The notes under the pieces: model-generated
What the model was told of the DNA's origin: nothing
The model's database searches: none
The model's input: only the letters and a program-made list of their open reading frames with translations
Part shown: positions 1-5,847 of the stretch, piece by piece
How the letters are laid out: the number at the start of each line of letters is the position of its first letter
Position numbering within the stretch: the first letter of the stretch is position 1
Made by a program: the position numbers and the translations under genes
Assembly: GCA_964628185.1 (NCBI GenBank)
Contig: CAZVLQ010000034.1
Location: 1-14,138, forward strand
Direction of reading: 5' to 3'
Source of the DNA: CAZVLQ01 sp964628185
GTDB taxonomy: Bacteria; Pseudomonadota; Zetaproteobacteria; Mariprofundales; Mariprofundaceae
Length of the DNA: 14,138 nt

Positions 1-7
1 GGTTTTT

Positions 8-28
8 CTGATCCCTGATCCCTGAAAC
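8..28. repeat. Short degenerate 7-bp repeat (3 units)
   Basis: Three consecutive heptamers (ctgatcc, ctgatcc, ctgaaac) lie at the left edge, downstream of the minus-strand gene that ends at 83. They resemble the longer arrays at 2203-2300, 2831-2872 and 5764-5847 in period and in CTG/CAG-type core. The rest of 1-82 holds no gene I can support and no clear terminator. Confidence 0.6.
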
Positions 29-82
29 GTTTTTCCGGGTCCCGCCCCCTGTCTTATGAAATCATTCTTTCCTGGCCGGCGT

Positions 83-709
83 TTATTTTCCGTGGATCTC
101 GCGCAGTGATTGAGGCACGGCGGTAGCGCCCGGTACGACGGGCTGACCACCGGAGGAAGCGCTCCAGAAACCCGTGCTGCCATCGGCGCAGGTGCAGGCC
201 GCGGTATTGGCGCTGCTGTTGTCCACGTTATCGGCATCATCGCCGGCGGTATTATCGTTGCCTGCGAGGTTATCGTCGTTCGCAACATTGCTTACTCCGT
301 CACTCGCCACATTGTCATCACCGGCCACGTTGTCATCACCTGATGTATTGTCATTATCATCGCCGGAGACGTTGCTGGTATTCACGCCGCAGGAGCAGAT
401 CAGCGTGGAAATGTCCGCCGCGCAGGCGCCCATACTGTCGCCATGGGCCATGTGCGTGCTGACCGCCGACTGGTTAACCTGAAGGGTCTGCTCATTGGCG
501 GGATCTCCCGGCGGTCTGTGGCATATCACAACCTTGTCATTATTGCTATTGTCATTGCTATTATCATTATTGTCATCGTCTGCATATGCCGGGGGAATGA
601 GCCAGTCTGCAAGTCCGCTATTGGCCGCGGTAAACCCATCCATGCCCAGCCCCGTAACCGTGAAAAATACGGTTGCCAGCAATACTGAAAATCCAGTGCC
701 TTGCATCAT
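83..709 (-). CDS. Secreted Asp/Asn-repeat protein of unknown function
   Basis: The 208-aa product is not assigned to a known function. A long hydrophobic N-terminus ends in PPAYA before an Asp/Asn stretch, so a signal peptide with cleavage near residue 43 is likely and the protein should be exported. Residues 44-58 are Asp/Asn-rich. Residues 60-96 carry the pattern VICHRPPG...HMAHGD...GAC, which I recall as a short Cys/His module in secreted bacterial proteins. Residues 114-164 are degenerate 6-8-residue repeats of the type AGDDNV. The C-terminus holds a CTC motif and a Gly/Ser/Pro-rich tail. Seven Cys after the signal peptide and many Asp suggest disulfides or metal binding, which is inference. 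A strong Shine-Dalgarno (AAGGAG, 7 nt upstream) supports the ATG at 709. The gene occupies the place after pilX where pilY1 is often found, but it has no PilY1 feature. Confidence 0.75.
   Translation of the reverse strand: MMQGTGFSVLLATVFFTVTGLGMDGFTAANSGLADWLIPPAYADDDNNDNSNDNSNNDKVVICHRPPGDPANEQTLQVNQSAVSTHMAHGDSMGACAADISTLICSCGVNTSNVSGDDNDNTSGDDNVAGDDNVASDGVSNVANDDNLAGNDNTAGDDADNVDNSSANTAACTCADGSTGFWSASSGGQPVVPGATAVPQSLREIHGK
218..370 (-). repeat. Coding tandem repeat, AGDDNV-type
   Basis: This stretch of the 83-709 gene encodes about seven degenerate 6-8-residue units (SGDDNV, AGDDNV, ANDDNL, AGNDNT and variants). At DNA level a roughly 18-nt period shows as repeated ttgtcatca-type words on the plus strand. 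Such an array can change copy number by slippage. The GDDN cores could bind divalent cations, but no canonical EF-hand or RTX nonapeptide is present. Confidence 0.7.
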
Positions 710-722
710 TGACTCTCCTTAT

Positions 723-740
723 GGTGCGTACCAGCGCACC
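723..740 (-). promoter_or_regulatory. 5'-UTR hairpin before the secreted repeat protein
   Basis: A perfect 6-bp inverted repeat (GGTGCG / CGCACC) with a 6-nt loop ends a few bases upstream of the AAGGAG Shine-Dalgarno of the gene starting at 709. In the mRNA it would form a small stable stem directly 5' of the ribosome site. It could affect translation or mRNA stability, but no ligand-binding RNA class is recognisable. Confidence 0.4.
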
Positions 741-789
741 CGAACATTTTTGTACGCGTCCCATCATTCCTTCTTTTTTCACGATCGTC

Positions 790-805
790 TGTGATCCCTG
801 TCACA
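790..805. promoter_or_regulatory. CRP/Vfr-like palindrome TGTGA-N6-TCACA
   Basis: TGTGA, six bases, then TCACA is a perfect match to the core half-sites of CRP-family regulators. Extended by one base on each side it is a 6-bp inverted repeat (789-806). It lies about 80 nt upstream of the minus-strand start at 709 and just after the pilX stop, a plausible activator position. No convincing -35/-10 pair was identified. The core overlaps a gatccctg word also seen in the heptamer arrays, so chance or repeat origin is possible. It does not look like a terminator for pilX, because on the minus strand it is followed by A, not T. Confidence 0.4.
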
Positions 806-807
806 GG

Positions 808-1641
808 CTAGATTATCACGGCGCGCAGCAGGTATGCCGCGCGGCCGTGTACATAACCGACGGCATAGGCAATCACTTGATAGGTGACCCACTGCCCGCT
901 GTTTTTATCACATCCCGTCGCGGTTGCCGGCGCCGTTCCGGAGCATGCGGCCTTCGTGGGATCGATTTCGTAATCCATGGTGGCATCCCCGGCCGTCAGC
1001 CACACCAGCGCGCCGTTGTCGGGGATATCCTGCCCGACAATTGGTGGATTATGGTGTGGCAGGGCGGGTATTTCGGGTGTGACATTCCCGCTCGCGGAAA
1101 TATCTATCCTGATATATCGCGGCAGTCCAATGCTGATGTGGTACAGGGTGGGATAAACCGTGCTGCCGCCGCTCGTCGGCAGCGGCCAGCGAACGGTGCG
1201 GCCGGCCAGTGGTGAGTTGTCAAAATACATGATCTGGCCGGATGTACCGGGCGTGGATGTGTCGCTGATTTCCGTAGGCCCCGGGTTCCATGAGTTGGCG
1301 TACAACTCGTACCGGTCGCCCGTATTGAGCGGATCAACCGGCGGGTTGGCGGGAGGCAGGGCGGGTTCGGCGAAGGGCGGGGAAATGACATAGGCGCCCG
1401 TATAGGGATAGCTGTCAAACTCCACCTGGTTGCGCAAGGTCCATTCAATATAGTGGATCGCGGTTTCGGCATAGTAGTAGGCTTCGGTGGAATCCTGTGC
1501 CGTACTGCTGGTCTGAACGGCGGATCGCGTATTGAACCAGACCGCGATCGAGAGCAGGGTCAGCAAGCCCAGCATGACCAGTGAAGTGACCAGCACGAAT
1601 CCGCGCTCGGATACTCTCTGCCGGTTTGTACCGTTCATCAT
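808..1641 (-). CDS. pilX: Type IV pilus minor pilin, PilX-like
   Basis: The 277-aa product has the layout of PilX-family minor pilins: a short basic leader (residues 1-14) ending in Gly, then a hydrophobic helix beginning FVLVTSLVML, and a helical extension with AYYYAETAIHYIEW. The pseudopilin core would lodge in the inner membrane until PilD cleaves after Gly14 and it joins the pilus tip complex. There is no Glu at mature position 5, as is common for PilX. The C-terminal half is a Pro/Gly-rich globular part of unknown structure. I chose the ATG at 1641 because it overlaps the pilW stop as ATGA and has CAGGA upstream. An ATG at 1656 is an alternative. This is the last gene of the fimT-pilV-pilW-pilX operon. 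Assignment rests on position and the N-terminus. Confidence 0.8.
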   Translation of the reverse strand: MMNGTNRQRVSERGFVLVTSLVMLGLLTLLSIAVWFNTRSAVQTSSTAQDSTEAYYYAETAIHYIEWTLRNQVEFDSYPYTGAYVISPPFAEPALPPANPPVDPLNTGDRYELYANSWNPGPTEISDTSTPGTSGQIMYFDNSPLAGRTVRWPLPTSGGSTVYPTLYHISIGLPRYIRIDISASGNVTPEIPALPHHNPPIVGQDIPDNGALVWLTAGDATMDYEIDPTKAACSGTAPATATGCDKNSGQWVTYQVIAYAVGYVHGRAAYLLRAVII

Positions 1642-2318
1642 TGATTCCTGGCCCATACTTTGAAGGATAGCGACAGGGTTTTCCCTTGCCTGTTTTCATT
1701 GCTGAAGGCAGCGGTCAGGGTTACGGTCCAGGTGCCTGATGCGGATGAGGAGGCAAGCATGCCGCTTGTCGTATCCAGGTCGCGGATGAGTTCCTGAAAA
1801 GTTGTTATGCCGGATTCCGCCCGCAGCCAGTAAATTCTGTCGCTGCCGGTGCGCTGGTACTGGAAAATACCCGTATTGCCGTCCACATCCTGGTAGGTCA
1901 GCGTCTTGCTGGTCGCATCCCAGTACGGCAGGGAGGAAAAGCTTGACGGATAATTTCCGGGCAGGCTTACTCCCCGGCTTGCCAGGTCCGCCGGGAACGG
2001 GGGGCTGGTGAGAAATTTTGAAGCACGCAGTTCTTTCTTCATGATCTGCGTGGCCAGGTACAGATCTCCCATGCGGCTGCTGCGACCGGCCACTGCATCG
2101 GCCACACGCGTCTCCTTGACAAAAGTGGCGGTCATTCCCATGAGCAGCACCAGCGCCAGCGCCATGCTGACCATCAGTTCAATCAGCGTAAATCCACATT
2201 GAGAGGACTGAGGGCCGAGGGCCGAGGGCTGAGGACCGGGAAACCAGGTTGGCAGTCGGCTGCAGGCAGCAGGCAGTTTAAAGCTGACTTCTGACTCCTT
2301 ACCCCTTCCCCCTGTCAT
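1638..2318 (-). CDS. pilW: Type IV pilus minor pilin PilW with long repeat-derived leader
   Basis: The 226-aa product carries a class III prepilin signal, CGFTLIELMVSMALAL, with predicted PilD cleavage after Gly42 and Glu at mature position 5. The helix is followed by a PilW-type region (KETRVADAVAGRSSRMGDLYLATQIMK-like) and a beta-rich domain ending in KVWARNQ. PilW acts with PilV, PilX and FimT in priming pilus assembly. The leader is 42 residues, far longer than the usual 6-20, and most of it is encoded by degenerate 7-bp repeats. The ATG at 2318 is supported by the ATGA overlap with the pilV stop. The frame stays open further upstream to 2558, but that part lies wholly inside pilV. Confidence 0.87.
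   Translation of the reverse strand: MTGGRGKESEVSFKLPAACSRLPTWFPGPQPSALGPQSSQCGFTLIELMVSMALALVLLMGMTATFVKETRVADAVAGRSSRMGDLYLATQIMKKELRASKFLTSPPFPADLASRGVSLPGNYPSSFSSLPYWDATSKTLTYQDVDGNTGIFQYQRTGSDRIYWLRAESGITTFQELIRDLDTTSGMLASSSASGTWTVTLTAAFSNENRQGKTLSLSFKVWARNQ
2203..2300. repeat. Degenerate 7-bp repeat array inside pilW leader
   Basis: About fourteen heptamers can be phased without slips. The first five are close copies (gaggact, gagggcc, gagggcc, gagggct, gaggacc), followed by looser units of gcagtcg, gcagcag and gcagttt type. The array lies between the pilW start codon and its FTLIEL segment, so it is translated into a Pro/Ser/Gly-rich leader that prepilin peptidase should remove. Confidence 0.75.
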
Positions 2319-2872
2319 TTCGCCCCCGTGATATGCGTCAGAAAAATAGTGTGCGTCCTTCCCTTGTGCAACCATGTCACATTGACCGCCTTGACGTTCA
2401 CCGGGTTGGAGGGTGTCGCCGTGCCCTGCCATGTCAGGGGTCCGAATGCGATACTTGAGCCGGAATTGCCCGGGGCGCCCGGCGGCAGAGGCGCCGTGGC
2501 CTGGGAAGTCGAGAGCGCAATGGTGTAGGGTATCGCCACCCCGGATACGGGCGTGCAACTGGCCGGGGAACCCACGGCGGGCGTCACGTTACCCGATACA
2601 CAACTTATGGCCTGCGGCTGGTCATTGGTATCCTGTTGCCAGCCTTCGATTACCTGCTCCGCCAGATGGACGGCGGTAAGACGCTCCCGCGAAACTTCAC
2701 CGTTGTCCATCATGGAAAGGGTGAATGCAGCCAGGGCCAGCAGGCCAATGGATACAATGACCAGTGCGACCATGATCTCGACCAGAGTGAATCCCGAAAG
2801 TGGATAACGGAAGGCCGGAGCCGGAAAGGCTCGTCCCCTGTCCCCTGTCCCCTGTTTCCTGTCTTCTGTCAT
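2315..2872 (-). CDS. pilV: Type IV pilus minor pilin PilV
   Basis: The 185-aa product has a class III prepilin signal, LSGFTLVEIMVALVIVSIG, with predicted cleavage after Gly27 and Glu at mature position 5. The MVALVIVSIGLLALA helix and the following RLTAVHLAEQVIE segment are typical of PilV and related GspI-like pseudopilins. The C-terminal domain is short and Pro/Gly/Ser-rich, with two Cys (near residues 110 and 122) that may form a disulfide. PilV is part of the minor-pilin tip complex. The ATG at 2872 overlaps the fimT stop (ATGA). There is no good Shine-Dalgarno, so translation is probably coupled. The start codon and first residues (MTEDRKQGTGDRG) are encoded by a 7-bp repeat array. The stop overlaps pilW in the same ATGA manner. 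Confidence 0.87.
   Translation of the reverse strand: MTEDRKQGTGDRGRAFPAPAFRYPLSGFTLVEIMVALVIVSIGLLALAAFTLSMMDNGEVSRERLTAVHLAEQVIEGWQQDTNDQPQAISCVSGNVTPAVGSPASCTPVSGVAIPYTIALSTSQATAPLPPGAPGNSGSSIAFGPLTWQGTATPSNPVNVKAVNVTWLHKGRTHTIFLTHITGAK
2831..2872. repeat. 7-bp repeat array at the pilV start
   Basis: Six heptamers in perfect phase (tcgtccc, ctgtccc, ctgtccc, ctgtttc, ctgtctt, ctgtcat on the plus strand) end exactly at the pilV start codon, which lies in the last unit. On the coding strand they read ACAGGGG-type units and supply the hydrophilic start of the PilV leader peptide. Confidence 0.8.
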
Positions 2873-3387
2873 TGCAGGTATGCCCGCCCGATGACATTGA
2901 GGGTGATCTGCTTGCTGTAACCCGCGGCGGCGATGGTGATCGTGCCGGACTGATTGATCGTTCCCCTGCTGGTAAACGTCCGGGTCGTGGTCGGTGAAAT
3001 CGACAGCCTGTTTGAGAACTGGCTGGTATTGATCAGCAATTTTTTACACAGACCGCAGTTCCCCGTCGTATCCGCATCAAAGATATAAGACGTTGAAGTA
3101 AACGTGACACTGACGTTTCTGTTGTCCGCCACGGCCAGAGCCCGGGCCTGTTTCAGGTGGCCCAACAGCGTATTGGCGGCGTTTGTAGCCGCGCTGCGCG
3201 CATGCCAGCCTGAATAAGCCGGCAGGGCAATGGCCAAAACAATGGCGATGATCCCGATTACCACCATCATCTCGATCACGGAAAACCCCGAGCCCGTATT
3301 CAATACCGGATAGCGGGCTGAGCTGTACTCTTGCCGGGCAGGCCGGCAAGGACTTAGGCTGTGGCGGATGCGCACGATGTTCACCAT
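2869..3387 (-). CDS. fimT: Minor pilin FimT / GspH-like
   Basis: The product (172 aa from the start chosen here) shows the prepilin signal TGSGFSVIEMMVVIGIIAIVLAIALPAYSGW, with cleavage after the Gly before FSVIE and Glu at mature position 5. The following region (ANTLLGHLKQARALAVADN) is typical of FimT/GspH, and a short beta domain follows with two close Cys (NCGLCKK). FimT is a minor pilin, and in some species a DNA-binding competence pilin. The start is uncertain. An ATG at 3387 has a poorly spaced AGG and overlaps the divergent mrcA start by 20 nt, giving a 34-residue leader. A TTG at 3303 would give an ordinary six-residue leader and leave a 64-nt intergenic region. This is the first gene of the minor-pilin operon. 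Confidence 0.8.
   Translation of the reverse strand: MVNIVRIRHSLSPCRPARQEYSSARYPVLNTGSGFSVIEMMVVIGIIAIVLAIALPAYSGWHARSAATNAANTLLGHLKQARALAVADNRNVSVTFTSTSYIFDADTTGNCGLCKKLLINTSQFSNRLSISPTTTRTFTSRGTINQSGTITIAAAGYSKQITLNVIGRAYLQ
3330..3350. promoter_or_regulatory. Perfect 8-bp inverted repeat upstream of mrcA
   Basis: CTTGCCGG and CCGGCAAG flank a 5-nt loop (GCAGG), ending 17 nt before the mrcA ATG at 3368. If fimT starts at TTG 3303, the palindrome lies in the middle of the shared divergent intergenic region and could be an operator or a 5'-UTR hairpin. If fimT starts at 3387, it lies inside the fimT leader. No T-run follows it on either strand. Confidence 0.4.
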
Positions 3388-5761
3388 CCTGAAATTCACC
3401 CTCACCCTGGCTGTGATTGCCGTGACCGGCATCACTGGCGTCTATCTTTATTTTTCCAGTGGGTTGCCCAAACTTAGCAGTCTTGCCGCCTATCAGCCAC
3501 CTCTGGTGTCCCGCGTGTACGGCACAAACGGGCAATTGCTGGCTGAATACGCGGATCAGCACCGCATACTTACGCCACTGAAGGATATTCCCGGGCGGGT
3601 TCGCGATGCCTTTCTGGCGGCGGAAGATGAGCATTTTTACCAGCATCCGGGTATAAATCCGGCCCGCATATTTTCCGCCGCCATGGCCAATCTGCGTGCC
3701 GGACATACCGTTCAGGGCGGCTCGACAATTACCCAGCAGGTGGCGAAAAATTTTCTGCTTTCACCGGAACGGACCTACACCCGCAAGATTCGCGAAATGA
3801 TTCTCGCCTATCGTATCGAACATCGTTTCAGCAAGGATGATATTCTCTATCTTTATCTGAACCAGATTTACCTGGGGCGTGGCGCCTATGGCGTGGCAAG
3901 TGCGGCATGGCGCTACTTTCACAAGCGACTGGATGAGGTGACCCTGGCCGAATCCGCCATGCTGGCGGGACTCCCCAAGGCGCCGGGGCGATATGCCCCG
4001 CATCTTCATCCGGCACGGGCACTGGCAAGGCGAAATACCGTGCTGCGCATGATGGAAAAGAGTGGTTTCGCGGACAGCGATGAAGTCGGGCGGGCGCTTG
4101 TCGAGCCATTGAATATTGCACCCCTGCCGGCGCCGGCGTTGACCGATGCCTATGCAAACCGGGTTTATCAGGAACTGGCCACCCGCTTCGGCGATAAAAC
4201 CCTGCGCCGGCAGGGGCTGACCATTATTGTGCCCTATGAGGCGAGTGCGGAACAGGCCGCCATACATGCCGTGCGCAGGGGCGTGCTGGAGATCGAGCAG
4301 CGGCAGTTTTACCGCTTTCCGATTCATGACGAGGAAGCGGCATGGCCCGGTGTGCTCGCCGGATGGGCGGAAAAACGCAAGCACCGGGCCGGGATGCCGC
4401 CGGCTGACGACGAGATTTTCCCGGCGTTGGTTGAGAGTGTTTTACCCACGGGCCAGCTTCTGGTGAATGACGGTATCCGGCGCTGGCAGCTTCCCAGGCC
4501 AAAATGGCAATGGGAACCTTATCCCGCGCAGCCCGCCGGCGAGGACGGCGAAACTGTAAACGAACAACCCCGGCGGCCGCGCACATGGGTCCCGGGTGAC
4601 GAGATCTGGTTGCAGGGAAACGGCAAGGGCGGTGTGCGGCTCACACAGCAGCCTTCAGTGCAGGGCGCGCTTTACGCCATAGACATGAAACACGGCACCG
4701 TGATGGCGCAGGTCGGCGGCTTCGACTACAGGCAGGGTGATTTTGACCGCGTATCCCAGGCCAGGCGTCAACCGGGTTCTTCCTTCAAGCCGTTTCTGTA
4801 TGTCACGGCCATGAATGCGGGATTTACGCCCGCCAGTATTATTATGGATTCGCCGGTCGTGTTTGAGAATCTGAAACAGGATGAATTCTGGCGCCCCGAG
4901 AACTACAGGAACCGTTTTGCCGGTCTGGTGACGGTGCGCAATGCGCTGGAACATTCGCGCAACCTGGCTTCCATCAAGTTGCTACAGGATATCGGTGTCA
5001 ATCGTTTTACCCGCGATCTTGCCAATTACCGTTTCACGCGTGATTTTCCTCCCCAGCTGGCGCTGGCGCTGGGCGTCACCGAGGTCACGCTCAGGGAATT
5101 GACCGAATCGTATGCGGTGATTGCATCCAGGGGCAAACGCTGGCAGCCGGTTGCCATCCAGCAAGTGCAGGATCGTAACGGCAACACACTTTACCGGTCC
5201 GTGGCCGGACATCGTTGCCAGGTCTGCCATGCCGATCCGGTACTGGCGGTGAATGATGCCATGCGGCCGGCTGAACAGACCGTGGACCCGGTCAGTGCTT
5301 TTCTTGTAACCCATATGATGAAAGGCGTAATTCAGCACGGTACGGGACGTCGGGCGCGTGCACTGGGACGTCCGGCCGCGGGGAAAACCGGCACCACCAA
5401 CAAACAGGTGGATGCCTGGTTTATGGGGTTTACGCCACAAATCCTGACCGGGGTCTGGACCGGTCGCGATACGCCTTCCAGCATGGGCAGGCGTGAAACC
5501 GGCGCCCACGCGGCATTGCCGATATGGCTTTCCGCCATGAAGGCGTTTCATCGCGGCAGGCCCAAAGAGGATTTTACACCACCGGACGGGATTGTGTGGG
5601 TGGTGATTGATCCAAAAACGGGAAAACTGCCGGGACCGGATACCAAGCATGCATTTCTGGAGGCGTTCCGCGCCGGAACCGCGCCCAGGGCTGAAGAACG
5701 GACGCCGTCACATCCGGAATCGCCCGGCAAGAAGAAGGGATTTTTCGATCTCGGGCTTTGA
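3368..5761 (+). CDS. mrcA: Penicillin-binding protein 1A (class A, bifunctional)
   Basis: The 797-aa product polymerises lipid II (GT51 domain) and cross-links stem peptides (transpeptidase domain) at the outer face of the inner membrane. Residues 7-30 form the N-terminal anchor. The transglycosylase shows EDEHFYQHPG (catalytic Glu86), GGSTITQQVAKN (117-128) and LYLNQIYLGRG. An OB-like insert lies at about 315-425. The transpeptidase has SSFK with Ser471/Lys474, SRN (530-532) and KTG (673-675). Length is slightly below the usual PBP1A. An unusual CxxCH string (617-621) lies between SRN and KTG. The ATG at 3368 or at 3377 could be the start. The gene is divergent from fimT and convergent with the LpoA-like activator gene, which supports the PBP1A assignment. 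Confidence 0.96.
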   Translation: MRTMFTILKFTLTLAVIAVTGITGVYLYFSSGLPKLSSLAAYQPPLVSRVYGTNGQLLAEYADQHRILTPLKDIPGRVRDAFLAAEDEHFYQHPGINPARIFSAAMANLRAGHTVQGGSTITQQVAKNFLLSPERTYTRKIREMILAYRIEHRFSKDDILYLYLNQIYLGRGAYGVASAAWRYFHKRLDEVTLAESAMLAGLPKAPGRYAPHLHPARALARRNTVLRMMEKSGFADSDEVGRALVEPLNIAPLPAPALTDAYANRVYQELATRFGDKTLRRQGLTIIVPYEASAEQAAIHAVRRGVLEIEQRQFYRFPIHDEEAAWPGVLAGWAEKRKHRAGMPPADDEIFPALVESVLPTGQLLVNDGIRRWQLPRPKWQWEPYPAQPAGEDGETVNEQPRRPRTWVPGDEIWLQGNGKGGVRLTQQPSVQGALYAIDMKHGTVMAQVGGFDYRQGDFDRVSQARRQPGSSFKPFLYVTAMNAGFTPASIIMDSPVVFENLKQDEFWRPENYRNRFAGLVTVRNALEHSRNLASIKLLQDIGVNRFTRDLANYRFTRDFPPQLALALGVTEVTLRELTESYAVIASRGKRWQPVAIQQVQDRNGNTLYRSVAGHRCQVCHADPVLAVNDAMRPAEQTVDPVSAFLVTHMMKGVIQHGTGRRARALGRPAAGKTGTTNKQVDAWFMGFTPQILTGVWTGRDTPSSMGRRETGAHAALPIWLSAMKAFHRGRPKEDFTPPDGIVWVVIDPKTGKLPGPDTKHAFLEAFRAGTAPRAEERTPSHPESPGKKKGFFDLGL

Positions 5762-5763
5762 GC

Positions 5764-5847
5764 AGTAGACAGTAGGCAGTTGTCAGTCGTCAGTCATCAG
5801 CAACTGAAAACTGATAACCGCCAACTGACGACTGCCTACTGATAATT
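5764..5847. repeat. Twelve-unit 7-bp repeat array forming a long palindrome
   Basis: Twelve heptamers in unbroken phase fill the whole gap between the mrcA stop and the stop codon of the convergent activator gene. Units 1-5 are AGT-headed (agtagac, agtaggc, agttgtc, agtcgtc, agtcatc). The last five are roughly their reverse complements. As a result 5770-5800 pairs with 5811-5841: the outer 11 bp are perfect, and across 31 positions I count four mismatches and one G-T pair, with a 10-nt loop. It probably serves as a bidirectional transcription barrier or mRNA 3'-end stabiliser, although there is no clean T-run. Confidence 0.85.

Noticed and set aside
786..810. Intrinsic terminator for pilX
   Set aside because: The inverted repeat at 789-806 is followed on the minus strand by A-rich, not T-rich, sequence. 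It fits better as a protein-binding palindrome.
2319..2558. Upstream extension of the pilW reading frame to 2558
   Set aside because: It lies entirely inside pilV, has no prepilin features and no ribosome site. The ATG at 2318 overlaps the pilV stop in the same ATGA manner as the neighbouring junctions.
3388..3435. Longer fimT start near 3435
   Set aside because: It would extend further into mrcA and give a leader of about 50 residues without a ribosome site.
4982..5650. Long antisense open frame inside mrcA (222 codons)
   Set aside because: It is a shadow of a GC-rich gene with clear PBP1A motifs in the plus frame. The antisense product has no recognisable domain and an atypical His/Arg/Gly-rich composition.
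5764..5847. Heptamer array as a CRISPR
   Set aside because: Units are 7 bp with no spacers, so it is a degenerate short tandem repeat.
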